Assembly (NCBI RefSeq): GCF_006476605.1
Contig: NZ_ML636804.1
Location: 248,001-312,000 of the forward strand
DNA from: Brucella gallinifaecis
GTDB lineage: Bacteria > Pseudomonadota > Alphaproteobacteria > Rhizobiales > Rhizobiaceae
Length of the DNA stretch: 64,000 nt
Reading direction: 5' to 3'
In this document: piece after piece, positions 49,304 through 58,011 of the stretch
How the letters are laid out: the number at the start of each line of letters is the position of its first letter
Numbering within the stretch: the first letter of the stretch is position 1
The notes under the pieces: model-generated
Database searches by the model: none
Told to the model about the DNA's origin: nothing
What the model saw: the letters and a program-made list of their open reading frames with translations, nothing else
Position numbers and translations under genes: made by a program

Positions 49304-50011
49304 ATGAAATGGGAAGATTTTTGTGAGACTGTCCAATCATTCGATAATGCAGAAATTTTGTTTGAACATATCAAGTCTTATGCGGCAGAGCTTGGTTTTG
49401 CCTATGTTTCCTATGCCATGTGCGTGCCGTCGCTGGATAGTGTCTCACGCTGGATACGCTTTGAAAATTTGCCTGAAGCCTGGCAACAGCATTATGCAGC
49501 AAAAAAATATCTTGAAATCGATCCCATTATGCGATGCGGGATAAACAGTATTGAACCACTTGTTTGGTCTGAGAAACTTTTTGCTGAAGCGCCACAGATT
49601 TGGCGCGATGCGCAGAAGTTTGGACTGCGTACCTGTATCACCCAGCCATGCTGGGCTGCGCAGGGCGTTTTTGGCATTCTTACATTTGCGCGTGATAAGC
49701 CAGCCTTGTCAGAAGGCGAGATTTCAATGTTGCGGCGCCAGATGCAGATTGTGACCAATCTTTTGCATTTGGCCATGTATGAGCATCTCGATGTTCCAAA
49801 AATCAATTGTGCGGCAGAAGTCAATCTCACACTGCGCGAGCGCGAAATCCTGCGCTGGACGAGTGAAGGCAAGACGGCCGAGATCATCGGCACAATCCTC
49901 AATATCTCGACCCGGACTGTGAATTTTCATATCAGCAACCTTCTCACCAAACTAGTTGCTGTTAACAAGGTGCAGGCCGTTGCCAAGGCGCGCACTTTTG
50001 GTTTTCTCTGA
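49304..50011 (+). CDS. LuxR-family quorum-sensing regulator (orphan)
   Basis: 235 residues. The N-terminal autoinducer-binding domain keeps the key residues seen in TraR-type receptors: W60, Y64, D73, P74, W88 and G107. The C-terminal LuxR HTH spans about 172-232 (LTLREREILRWTSEGKTAEI, then STRTVNFHISNLLTKL). No luxI-type synthase is in the window. Position beside metH and cysD matches the second Brucella LuxR regulator (BlxR/BabR), but that identity is from memory of synteny. Transcribed alone, with 310 nt to the cysD start. Confidence 0.88.
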   Translation: MKWEDFCETVQSFDNAEILFEHIKSYAAELGFAYVSYAMCVPSLDSVSRWIRFENLPEAWQQHYAAKKYLEIDPIMRCGINSIEPLVWSEKLFAEAPQIWRDAQKFGLRTCITQPCWAAQGVFGILTFARDKPALSEGEISMLRRQMQIVTNLLHLAMYEHLDVPKINCAAEVNLTLREREILRWTSEGKTAEIIGTILNISTRTVNFHISNLLTKLVAVNKVQAVAKARTFGFL

Positions 50012-50069
50012 TGGCTTTTATCCTTTGGCGGTTTGCTCCAAAGGACAATTTACTCCTCTGAAATTCGCT

Positions 50070-50094
50070 AAATACTACAAATTTAGTAGTATTT
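50070..50094 (+). promoter_or_regulatory. perfect 9-7-9 inverted repeat upstream of cysD
   Basis: AAATACTAC, spacer AAATTTA, GTAGTATTT. 228 nt upstream of the chosen cysD start. Architecture and left arm are shared with the site upstream of cysG (37806-37830). The ATAC/GTAT outer bases recall Rrf2-type or LysR-type sites; the regulator is unknown. Confidence 0.55.
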
Positions 50095-50321
50095 TCCGTA
50101 ACTTGGCCAAAAAACGGACTTTTCAGTTTGGCGCAAGTTTGTTTCTGTTATCGCCTGAAAACAGGGATGTTTTCGCTTAACCCCGGCAGAATACGCGATA
50201 GCATACTTTTCCTTTTGAGCGGTCTTTCACGACAATGCGCATTGAGTGGTTTTCCAACGCCTGCGCCGGATCAAACCTCCCGTCAATATTCTTTTCGAGC
50301 TGGTTTCCGGGAGAAACAGAC

Positions 50322-51242
50322 GTGCATCATGCATCCCTGAGTAAAAACCTGACGCATCTTGAGCGTCTGGAAGCAGAAGCAATTCATATTTTTCGCGAGG
50401 TTGCGGCAACATTTTCCAATCCGGTTATGCTTTATTCGGTGGGTAAGGATTCCTCCGTCATGCTGCATCTGGCGATGAAGGCTTTCTATCCGGCGCCGCC
50501 GCCTTTCCCTTTCCTGCATGTCGATACGACATGGAAATTCCGCGAGATGATCGAGTTTCGCGATGCGCAGGCCCGAGAAAAGGGCTTTGAGCTGCTGGTT
50601 CATATCAATGAAGATGGTGTGCGCGATGGCGTTGGTCCATTCACCCATGGCTCGAATGTCCATACCCATGTCATGAAGACGCTCGGGCTTAGACAGGCAC
50701 TTGATAAATACAAATTTGATGCGGCCTTTGGCGGCGCACGACGTGATGAGGAAAAATCCCGCGCCAAGGAGCGTATTTTTTCGTTTCGCAATGCCCGGCA
50801 TGGCTGGGACCCGAAGAACCAGCGCCCGGAAATGTGGAAAATCTATAATACCCGCGTTGCAAAAGGTGAATCTATCCGTGTGTTTCCACTTTCCAACTGG
50901 ACCGAACTGGATATCTGGCAATATATTTTGCAGGAAAATATCCCGATTGTGCCGCTTTATTTTGCAGCCTCCCGTCCGGTGGTCGAACGCGATGGCATGT
51001 TGATCAAGCGCGATGATGACCGCATGATTCTTCGTCCCGGCGAGAAGGTGGAGGAACGGCTGGTGCGCTTTCGCACGCTTGGCTGCTATCCGTTGACGGG
51101 TGCCATTCAATCAAGCGCCAGCAATCTTTCTGATATTGTTGAAGAAATGCTGATCGCCCGCACCTCCGAGCGTCAGGGCCGTGCCATTGATCGTGATGAG
51201 GCAGGCTCGATGGAAAAGAAAAAGCGCGAGGGCTATTTCTGA
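50322..51242 (+). CDS. cysD: sulfate adenylyltransferase subunit 2
   Basis: 306 residues from GTG 50322 (GGAG about 10 nt upstream), close to the usual 300. The PP-loop is [15 protein letters not shown]; also conserved are [31 protein letters not shown] and [13 protein letters not shown]. With CysN it makes APS from sulfate and ATP. A start at 50235 would add 29 residues unlike the family. Its stop overlaps the cysNC start (TGATG). Confidence 0.96.
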   Translation: MHHASLSKNLTHLERLEAEAIHIFREVAATFSNPVMLYSVGKDSSVMLHLAMKAFYPAPPPFPFLHVDTTWKFREMIEFRDAQAREKGFELLVHINEDGVRDGVGPFTHGSNVHTHVMKTLGLRQALDKYKFDAAFGGARRDEEKSRAKERIFSFRNARHGWDPKNQRPEMWKIYNTRVAKGESIRVFPLSNWTELDIWQYILQENIPIVPLYFAASRPVVERDGMLIKRDDDRMILRPGEKVEERLVRFRTLGCYPLTGAIQSSASNLSDIVEEMLIARTSERQGRAIDRDEAGSMEKKKREGYF

Positions 51243-53176
51243 TGAATGCCATTTTGAAGCCTTCTGTTACCAGTGCTGCTGTGAGCGATTTTCTTGCCGA
51301 TCAGGAACGCAAGACGATGCTCCGCTTTCTGACCTGTGGTTCGGTCGATGACGGAAAATCCACGCTGATCGGGCGTCTTCTCTATGACACCAAGCTGATC
51401 TTTGAGGACCAGCTTGCGACATTGAAAAACGACAGTCGCAAATTCGGCACCACTGATGATGATTTCGATTTTGCGCTGCTGGTCGATGGTCTGGAAGCCG
51501 AGCGCGAACAGGGCATCACCATTGATGTGGCCTATCGCTTTTTCTCGACACCGCGCCGCAAATTCATTGTGGCTGATACGCCGGGGCACGCGCAATATAC
51601 GCGCAACATGGCGACTGGCGCGTCAACGGCAGACCTTGCAATCGTGCTGATTGATGCGCGTCAGGGTGTGCTGACACAGACGCGCCGCCACAGCTTTATC
51701 GCCTCGCTTTTGGGCATCCGGCATATTGTGGTGGCGGTCAACAAGATCGATCTGGTTGATTTCTCACAAGACACATTTGACCGGATCATTGCGGATTATA
51801 TGGGTTTTGCCAGGGATCTGGGCTTTGCCAGCATTCAGGCCATTCCGCTGTCTGCCCGCTTTGGCGATAATGTCAGCAGTCTTTCGCCGCGTACCGATTG
51901 GTATAAGGGTCCATATTTGCTGGAACATCTGGAAAGCGTGCGTCTTGATACGGATGCTATCGGCAAGCCGTTTCGTTTTCCGGTGCAATATGTGAACCGG
52001 CCCAATCTTGATTTCCGCGGCTTTTCCGGCACGGTTGCATCGGGTTCTATTGCAAAGGGCGACAGGGTTGTGGTTGCCAAATCGGGCAAGCAATCAAGGA
52101 TCAAACGTATCGCCACCTATGATGGCGATCTTCTGCGTGCAACCGAGGGTCAGGCGGTTACGCTTGTGCTCGAAGACGAGATCGAAGTCTCGCGCGGTAA
52201 TATGCTGGTGGCGGCGGAAGCGCGGCCTGAAGTGGCGGACCGTTTCAGCGCCAATCTGGTCTGGTTTGGTGAGGAGGCCTTGCATCCGGGCCGTTCCTAT
52301 CTGCTGCGCACCGAAACCGATCAGACGCCGGTGACAATCAGCGAGATAAAATATCGCACTGACGTCAATACATTTGCGCGTGAAGAAGCATCCCGGCTTG
52401 ATTTGAATGAAGTCGGCCTTTGCTATCTTCAGACGGCAGATCAGATCGCGTTTGATCCCTATGCGGATAACCGCGCAACCGGCGCTTTTGTGCTGATTGA
52501 CCGCCTCACCAATGCGACCATTGCTGCCGGCATGATTGAAAGCGCATTGCGTCAGGCGAGCAATGTGCATTTGCAGGCTTTCGACCTCGACAAGCAGACA
52601 CGTGCCGCGCAAAAATTTCAAAAACCGGCGGTGCTCTGGTTCACGGGCCTGTCCGCATCCGGCAAATCCACAATCGCCAACCGGCTCGAACAGCGACTTC
52701 ACGCGTTAGGCAAACACACCTATCTGCTGGATGGCGATAATATCCGCCATGGTCTCAACAGTGATCTTGGCTTTTCTGATGCAGACCGGGCCGAGAATAT
52801 CCGGCGCGTTGGCGAGGTGGCGGGACTTATGGCTGATGCCGGGCTGATCACGCTTGTATCCTTCATTTCGCCATTTCGCGCTGAACGTGAGCGTGTGCGC
52901 TCGCGTCTTCCCGAGGGTGAGTTTATCGAAATATTTGTCGATACGCCGATTGAGGAATGCATGGCACGTGATCCCAAAGGGCTTTATGCACAAGCGCTTC
53001 GCGGTGAGATCAAGGCCTTTACCGGTATTGATTCGCCTTATGAAGCTCCCCTTTCGCCGGAACTGCATCTTCATACCGCAGGACGCGACATTGACGCGCT
53101 TGTCGCGGAGGTAGAAAACTATCTCACAGAGCGTGGTATTATCGGCAGCTATGGCAGTGATTCCTGGTCGATTTGA
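51242..53176 (+). CDS. cysNC: bifunctional sulfate adenylyltransferase subunit 1/APS kinase (CysN-CysC fusion)
   Basis: 644 residues. The N-terminal GTPase CysN part has G1 GSVDDGKST (about 34-42), G3 DTPGHAQY and G4 NKID, and runs to about residue 450 with EF-Tu-like barrels. It is fused to an APS kinase with P-loop GLSASGKST (about 469-477), [16 protein letters not shown] and [13 protein letters not shown]. It drives APS synthesis by GTP hydrolysis and phosphorylates APS to PAPS. Since CysH looks APS-specific, the kinase arm probably serves sulfation or another PAPS use. Confidence 0.97.
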   Translation: MNAILKPSVTSAAVSDFLADQERKTMLRFLTCGSVDDGKSTLIGRLLYDTKLIFEDQLATLKNDSRKFGTTDDDFDFALLVDGLEAEREQGITIDVAYRFFSTPRRKFIVADTPGHAQYTRNMATGASTADLAIVLIDARQGVLTQTRRHSFIASLLGIRHIVVAVNKIDLVDFSQDTFDRIIADYMGFARDLGFASIQAIPLSARFGDNVSSLSPRTDWYKGPYLLEHLESVRLDTDAIGKPFRFPVQYVNRPNLDFRGFSGTVASGSIAKGDRVVVAKSGKQSRIKRIATYDGDLLRATEGQAVTLVLEDEIEVSRGNMLVAAEARPEVADRFSANLVWFGEEALHPGRSYLLRTETDQTPVTISEIKYRTDVNTFAREEASRLDLNEVGLCYLQTADQIAFDPYADNRATGAFVLIDRLTNATIAAGMIESALRQASNVHLQAFDLDKQTRAAQKFQKPAVLWFTGLSASGKSTIANRLEQRLHALGKHTYLLDGDNIRHGLNSDLGFSDADRAENIRRVGEVAGLMADAGLITLVSFISPFRAERERVRSRLPEGEFIEIFVDTPIEECMARDPKGLYAQALRGEIKAFTGIDSPYEAPLSPELHLHTAGRDIDALVAEVENYLTERGIIGSYGSDSWSI

Positions 53177-53179
53177 AAA

Positions 53180-54019
53180 ATGATAACAGCAACCTATCCA
53201 ATAGCCGATCCAAGCGGCAAAGCCTTGCTTGCAACGCTTGAAGATACCGTGCTTGAGGCCGGTCGTGTCATCATGCGGTATTATGTGGATGGCTGTGCGG
53301 TCTATTCCAAGGAAGACCACTCGCCAGTAACGCAAGCAGATCAGGCAGCAGAAGCAATAATTCTCGCAGCCCTTGCAGCGATCGCGCCGGATATTCCGGT
53401 GGTCGCTGAAGAGGAAGCTGCCGCAGGCCGATTGCCAACCCGTCTGGGGCGGCATTTTTTTCTGGTTGATCCGCTTGATGGCACGCGGGAGTTTTTACTG
53501 CGTAATGGCGATTTTACAGTCAATATTGCGCTGATCGAGGATGGGATTCCGGTGTTGGGGCTGGTTTATGCGCCAGCGCGTAACCTGCTTTATGTGGGGG
53601 ATCGTGAAGCTGCGCAGGAAGTGGCAACATCTGCCGATCATCAGATCACAAGCCGGCGTCCGATTACAGCCCGCATTGCGCCGCCTGAAAAGGTCGTGGT
53701 GTGCAGCCGCTCCCACCTTACGCCTGAAACAGAGAAATTCCTGAAACGCAATCACAGCGGCAAATGCGTTTCGGTGGGGTCATCGCTTAAATTCTGCATG
53801 ATTGCGCGTGGTGAGGCAGATTTATATCCGCGTTTTGGCCCAACGATGGAGTGGGATACAGCAGCAGGGGATGCCGTTTTGCGTGCAGCCGGCGGTATGA
53901 CCACGACACTCGACGCAAAGCCAATAATCTATGGTGCACGCTTTGATAGCACTGTTAAAGGCTTTTCCAATCCGGAATTTGTGGCTTTCGGAGCAGGAGA
54001 AGTGCCTGTTTTTGCATAG
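53180..54019 (+). CDS. cysQ: 3'(2'),5'-bisphosphate nucleotidase CysQ
   Basis: 279 residues of the inositol-monophosphatase superfamily: VVAEEEAA (metal ligand Glu), FLVDPLDGTREFLLRNGDFT and MEWDTAAGDAVLRAAGG. It hydrolyses the PAP left after sulfotransfer or PAPS reduction. It starts 3 nt after the cysNC stop, completing a cysD-cysNC-cysQ operon. Confidence 0.95.
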   Translation: MITATYPIADPSGKALLATLEDTVLEAGRVIMRYYVDGCAVYSKEDHSPVTQADQAAEAIILAALAAIAPDIPVVAEEEAAAGRLPTRLGRHFFLVDPLDGTREFLLRNGDFTVNIALIEDGIPVLGLVYAPARNLLYVGDREAAQEVATSADHQITSRRPITARIAPPEKVVVCSRSHLTPETEKFLKRNHSGKCVSVGSSLKFCMIARGEADLYPRFGPTMEWDTAAGDAVLRAAGGMTTTLDAKPIIYGARFDSTVKGFSNPEFVAFGAGEVPVFA

Positions 54020-54090
54020 ATAAGCCAGCTAACCAGCTGATAAGAAAAAATAGCTGAAAAAATCAGGATGTTCCTCTTGCGGGTTCAAAA

Positions 54091-54111
54091 GAGCGGCGCT
54101 ATAAGCCGCTC
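54091..54111 (+). terminator. possible terminator after cysQ
   Basis: 7-bp stem GAGCGGC/GCCGCTC with a 7-nt loop, 71 nt past the stop; no clear T-run, so weak. Confidence 0.35.
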
Positions 54112-54145
54112 ACAGCCGGTTCATAGAGTCTCGGTTTTGTGGTCG

Positions 54146-54222
54146 CGGAGCGTAGCGCAGCCTGGTAGCGCACCTGATTTGGGATCAGGGGGTCGGAGGT
54201 TCGAATCCTCTCGCTCCGACCA
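54146..54222 (+). tRNA. tRNA-Pro (anticodon UGG)
   Basis: Full cloverleaf: acceptor CGGAGCG/CGCTCCG, D-arm GCGCAGCCTGGTAGCGC, anticodon stem CCTGA/TCAGG with loop TTTGGGA (anticodon TGG at 54180-54182), T-arm GGAGG-TTCGAAT-CCTCT, encoded CCA at 54220-54222. Confidence 0.97.
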
Positions 54223-54302
54223 TTTTCTCCACAAATAATGAAAAAGCGCTCGCTTTGTCAGGCGAGAATCTTTGCTCTATATAATTTTAATTTGATCAGT
54301 TC

Positions 54303-54349
54303 TTCTCCGTGTCAATAATGGGTCCTGACCCTAAATGATGGACGGAGAA
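54303..54349. repeat. 47-nt nested inverted repeat upstream of glpR
   Basis: Outer arms TTCTCCGT and ACGGAGAA; inner near-palindrome GGGTCCTGACCCT at the centre. A similar centre (AGGTCCTGACCCT) occurs at 23964. Possible relic of a mobile element end. Confidence 0.5.
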
Positions 54350-54448
54350 CATATGATTATGCCTGTTTTGTCATCAGGCGGTTGCTTTCTTTTGCAAAAC
54401 AACGAAATTACCAACCTGTTGTTAGAATAATTCCATATCGGGAACACC

Positions 54449-55240
54449 ATGCAGCTTACCCCACGTCACAATGCAATTCTGGACATCGCGCGTCGACAGG
54501 GGCAGGTGCTGGTGGATGATCTGGCCGTTGCTTTCGATGTAACGCCGCAGACCGTACGCAAGGATCTCAATGACCTTTGCAAGGCGCGATTGCTGCGCCG
54601 TATCCATGGTGGTGCGCTTTATCCGTCTGGCGTTGAAAATATGGAATATGAAGCACGTCGCCGGATTGCAGCCCATGAGAAAGAACTGATCGGCCGGGCG
54701 GCAGCCGCAATGATTCCTGATGGTGCGTCACTGTTTATCAATATCGGCACAACCACCGAAGCTGTCAGCCATGCACTGGTTGACCATAATAATCTGATGG
54801 TGATCACCAACAATATCAATGTCGCCAATACGCTGCGCGTCTATCCTGAGATCGAAGTCATTATTGCAGGTGGTGTCGTGCGTGCGTCTGATGGCGGTAT
54901 TGTTGGCGAGGCGGCGGTAGATTTCATCCGGCAGTTCAAGGTCGATTACGCAATCATTGGCGCTTCCGCAATGGATGAAGATGGCGCATTGCTTGATTTC
55001 GACTTTCGTGAAGTCAAGGTTGCACAGGCGATTATCGCAAATGCCCGCCATGTCATTCTGGTAAGCGACTCAACCAAGTTCGAGCGCACAGCCCCTGTGC
55101 GTCTTGGCCATATATCGCAGGTTCATACTTTTATCACCGATTACTGCCCATCACGGCAATTGCGCGATTATTGCCGTGAAAACGAGATCGGGCTGATTGA
55201 AACGGCAGCGGCTCATAATTCAGAAGAGAAAGAATTTTAG
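54449..55240 (+). CDS. glpR: DeoR-family regulator, probable GlpR
   Basis: 263 residues. N-terminal DeoR winged HTH (VDDLAVAFDVTPQTVRKDL, then RRIHGGALYPSG) and a C-terminal sugar-phosphate sensor domain (FINIGTTTEAVSHAL, ITNNINVANTL, VGEAAVDFIRQF). Placement directly before glpD and the TTTCGT array between them support glycerol-3-phosphate-responsive control of glpD. The ATG has GGGAAC upstream. GlpR identity is by context and family. Confidence 0.88.
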   Translation: MQLTPRHNAILDIARRQGQVLVDDLAVAFDVTPQTVRKDLNDLCKARLLRRIHGGALYPSGVENMEYEARRRIAAHEKELIGRAAAAMIPDGASLFINIGTTTEAVSHALVDHNNLMVITNNINVANTLRVYPEIEVIIAGGVVRASDGGIVGEAAVDFIRQFKVDYAIIGASAMDEDGALLDFDFREVKVAQAIIANARHVILVSDSTKFERTAPVRLGHISQVHTFITDYCPSRQLRDYCRENEIGLIETAAAHNSEEKEF

Positions 55241-55288
55241 TTTCGTTCATTTTCGTTTTGCTTTCGTATGAAATAAATTATATTCGTT
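55241..55288 (+). promoter_or_regulatory. candidate GlpR operator array upstream of glpD
   Basis: TTTCGTT at 55241 and 55251, TTTCGTA at 55262, ATTCGTT at 55282. Spacings 10, 11 and 20 nt place the words on one DNA face. TTTCGTT-like repeats are known for alphaproteobacterial GlpR; occupancy is untested. Confidence 0.55.
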
Positions 55289-55319
55289 TGGTGTTTGAAG
55301 ATGGTCTTCAGGATTCACC

Positions 55320-56831
55320 ATGGCGCAGCATGAAATATTCGACATTTTCGTAATTGGTGGCGGCATCAATGGTTGCGGCATTGCACGCGATGCGGCTGGT
55401 CGCGGCTTTCGCGTTGGTCTTGCCGAGATGAATGATCTGGCAAGCGGCACCTCGTCCCGCGCGACCAAGCTTATTCATGGTGGTCTGCGCTATCTTGAGC
55501 ATTATGAGTTTCGTCTGGTGCGCGAAGCATTGATGGAGCGCGAAGTGCTCTGGGCCAATGCTCCGCATATCATTCATCCCATGCGTTTTGTGCTGCCCTA
55601 TCATAAAGGCGGTGTGCGTCCTGCATGGCTGCTGCGCCTTGGTCTGTTTCTTTATGACCATCTGGGCGGGCGTAAAAAACTGCCTGCCACTACCACGCTC
55701 AATATGCGCACTGATCCCGTCGCCGCACCGCTCAAGCCACTTTTTACCAAGGCTTTTGAATATTCGGATTGCTGGGTTGATGATGCACGATTTACAGTAT
55801 TGAATGCGCGGGATGCTGCTGATCGCGGTGCGATGATCCGCACGCGCAGCAAGGTCGTCTCTGCCCGCCGTGATCATGCAGCCTGGACCATAACGCTCGA
55901 AAATATCGATACGGGTCTGCGCGAAGAGTTTCATTCGCGCCTGCTGGTCAATGCTGCCGGTCCATGGGCTGATAAGCTACTGCAAGATGTGGAAGGCGAT
56001 CGCCAACTGCATAATGTGCGTCTGGTGCAGGGCAGCCATATTGTGGTGCGTAAAAAATTCTCCGATCCGCGTTCCTATTTCTTCCAGAATAATGACGGGC
56101 GCATTATTTTTGCTATTCCTTATGAGGATGATTTTACGCTGATTGGCACCACTGATCAGGACTATCAGGGCGATCCGGCCAAGGTGGCAATCACTGACAA
56201 GGAAACTGATTATCTCTGCGCTTGTGCCAGTGAATATTTTCGTGAGCCTGTAAGGATTGAAGATATTGTCTGGACCTATTCCGGTGTGCGTCCGCTGTAT
56301 GATGACGGGGCAAGCAAGGCGCAGGAAGCAACCCGCGACTATGTGCTTAAAGATGATGCCCCGCAGGGAATGGCGCCATTGATTAATGTGTTTGGCGGCA
56401 AGCTGACCACATCGCGCAGGCTGGCCGAACATATGCTGGAAAAGATCGAGCATTACCTTGGCAAGAAAGCTGCGCCATGGACACATGCTGCCCCTTTGCC
56501 GGGTGGTGATTTTGAAGCAACGGCTTTTGAGAGTGAGCTTAAAAAGCTCAAAGCTGACTACCCGTTTTTAACAGCAGCGCATGCCCGTCGGCTGTTCAGG
56601 CTTTATGGAACCCGTGCACGTATTATACTTGGAAAATCCAGCTTATTATCTGATCTTGGCCAGCATTTTGGTGCGGATCTCTATGAGGCTGAACTGCGTT
56701 ATCTCATGGCGCATGAATGGGCATATACAGCAGAAGACATTCTCTGGCGCCGGACCAAGCTTGGTCTTCGCATGAATGCGATAGAGGTTGCAGCTCTCAC
56801 GGCTTTTATCGAAGCGTCCAAAGTCGCATAA
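55320..56831 (+). CDS. glpD: aerobic glycerol-3-phosphate dehydrogenase
   Basis: 503 residues. FAD-binding dinucleotide fold IFVIGGGINGCGIARDAAG at the N-terminus, then SSRATKLIHGGLRYLE, VNAAGPWADK and FGGKLTTSRRLAEHM, with a C-terminal GlpD cap domain. A membrane-associated flavoenzyme that oxidises glycerol-3-phosphate to DHAP and passes electrons to quinone. AGGA precedes the ATG. No glpK or glpF is in the window. Confidence 0.96.
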   Translation: MAQHEIFDIFVIGGGINGCGIARDAAGRGFRVGLAEMNDLASGTSSRATKLIHGGLRYLEHYEFRLVREALMEREVLWANAPHIIHPMRFVLPYHKGGVRPAWLLRLGLFLYDHLGGRKKLPATTTLNMRTDPVAAPLKPLFTKAFEYSDCWVDDARFTVLNARDAADRGAMIRTRSKVVSARRDHAAWTITLENIDTGLREEFHSRLLVNAAGPWADKLLQDVEGDRQLHNVRLVQGSHIVVRKKFSDPRSYFFQNNDGRIIFAIPYEDDFTLIGTTDQDYQGDPAKVAITDKETDYLCACASEYFREPVRIEDIVWTYSGVRPLYDDGASKAQEATRDYVLKDDAPQGMAPLINVFGGKLTTSRRLAEHMLEKIEHYLGKKAAPWTHAAPLPGGDFEATAFESELKKLKADYPFLTAAHARRLFRLYGTRARIILGKSSLLSDLGQHFGADLYEAELRYLMAHEWAYTAEDILWRRTKLGLRMNAIEVAALTAFIEASKVA

Positions 56832-56908
56832 GGGTGCGCTTGCAAGCAGCTCTATAAAAAGCCATTATATTCTTAGCAGGTGGTTTCCAGCCTTTCTGGG
56901 AGGAAAAC

Positions 56909-57877
56909 ATGGGTGCACCGCAAGACAGAATTCATGCTGATCGTATTCAGTCCGCGATAGATACGGGCGGTGCGGCTCGTTCAGCACTGATTGCTTCGTG
57001 GCGACGATCTTCCCGCCTTTACGGACTGGACCCTGCAGAAAACAGGTCGGTCCAGACGCTTTCCGATCGTGAGCTGCGCATGGCGCGTGAGCGTATGGAG
57101 CGTATCATCAGCATTGCACAGGCCAGCATGGATCGGCTTTATATGGCTGTGGGCGGTGTTGGCTGTTGTGTGCTTCTGGCGGATAGCGAAGGGGTGCCGG
57201 TCGAGCGCCGGGGGGCCGCGAGCGATGACGATACGTTTTATGACTGGGGTCTGTGGACGGGTGCAGTCTGGAGCGAAGCAGTTGAAGGAACCAACGGAAT
57301 CGGTACCTGTCTTGCCGAACAGCGGGCGCTGACCATCCATCGGGATCAGCATTTTCACACGCGCAATATCGGTCTTTCCTGTACCGTGGCTCCCATTCAT
57401 GATCATCAGGGGCGCTTGATGGCTGCCCTTGATGTCTCGTCCTGTCGCAGTGATTTGACCGAAGCCTTCGCCCAGCTTATCTCGGTTGCGGTTATTGATG
57501 CTGCACGCCGCATCGAGGCTGAGAATTTCCGGCAGGCTTTTCCCGATGCGCGCATTATGCTGGCACCGGGTGCTGACAGAACAGGTGGTGCACTGATTGC
57601 GGTTGATAAGGATGACCTTGTCATTGGTGCGACGCGGGCGGCCCGCCTTTCGCTGGATTTGACCGATGAAGCGCTTGCGACAGCACTTCCCGCCGCGGAT
57701 ATTCTTGGCTGGAACGCCGACCCGCGTGAAGAGATGGCAGTTTCTGAACGAAGTGTCATTCTGCGTGCCATTGCCCGCGCCGATGGCAATGTGTCGTCGG
57801 CTGCCAGGCTTTTGGGCATCAGCCGGGCAACGCTTCATCGCAAGCTTAATCGCCTGAAAATTATCAGACCCAATTAG
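56909..57877 (+). CDS. GAF-domain/Fis-type HTH regulator without AAA+ domain
   Basis: 322 residues. The front end resembles AcoR-type activators (ALIASWRRSSRLYGLDP, then a GAF domain about 75-205 with WSEAVEGTNGIGTCLAEQRA and SCTVAPIHDHQGRLMAALD). The C-terminus is a Fis-type HTH (ILRAIARADGNVSSAARLLG, then ISRATLHRKLNRLKII). The central AAA+ module is absent: no Walker A and no GAFTGA. It therefore cannot activate sigma-54 polymerase in the usual way and probably acts at sigma-70 promoters. It lies directly upstream of the aldehyde and alcohol dehydrogenase genes, its likely targets. GGGAGG precedes the ATG. Confidence 0.88.
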   Translation: MGAPQDRIHADRIQSAIDTGGAARSALIASWRRSSRLYGLDPAENRSVQTLSDRELRMARERMERIISIAQASMDRLYMAVGGVGCCVLLADSEGVPVERRGAASDDDTFYDWGLWTGAVWSEAVEGTNGIGTCLAEQRALTIHRDQHFHTRNIGLSCTVAPIHDHQGRLMAALDVSSCRSDLTEAFAQLISVAVIDAARRIEAENFRQAFPDARIMLAPGADRTGGALIAVDKDDLVIGATRAARLSLDLTDEALATALPAADILGWNADPREEMAVSERSVILRAIARADGNVSSAARLLGISRATLHRKLNRLKIIRPN

Positions 57878-57884
57878 TTTTTCG

Positions 57885-57910
57885 AATGTGTCTCATTATT
57901 GAGACACATT
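57885..57910. promoter_or_regulatory. perfect 11-bp inverted repeat upstream of the aldehyde dehydrogenase
   Basis: AATGTGTCTCA-TTAT-TGAGACACATT, 8 nt past the regulator's stop and about 100 nt before the next ATG. No T-run, so an operator for the adjacent Fis-type regulator is favoured over a terminator. Confidence 0.6.
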
Positions 57911-58011
57911 GATGTCGCATATTATCAAGCGCTGGATGACTCCTCCCAAGAGCCGCGCCACATTATGTCTGAAACGCCGTTGGAGCGGCGTTGAATCCTG
58001 GGAGGAATGTC

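Noticed and set aside
57949-57963. Sigma-54-like sequence TGGCGC-N5-TTGG on the minus strand upstream of the aldehyde dehydrogenase
   Set aside because: It points away from the dehydrogenase gene, has G instead of the critical C in the -12 GC, and the adjacent regulator lacks the AAA+ domain needed for sigma-54.
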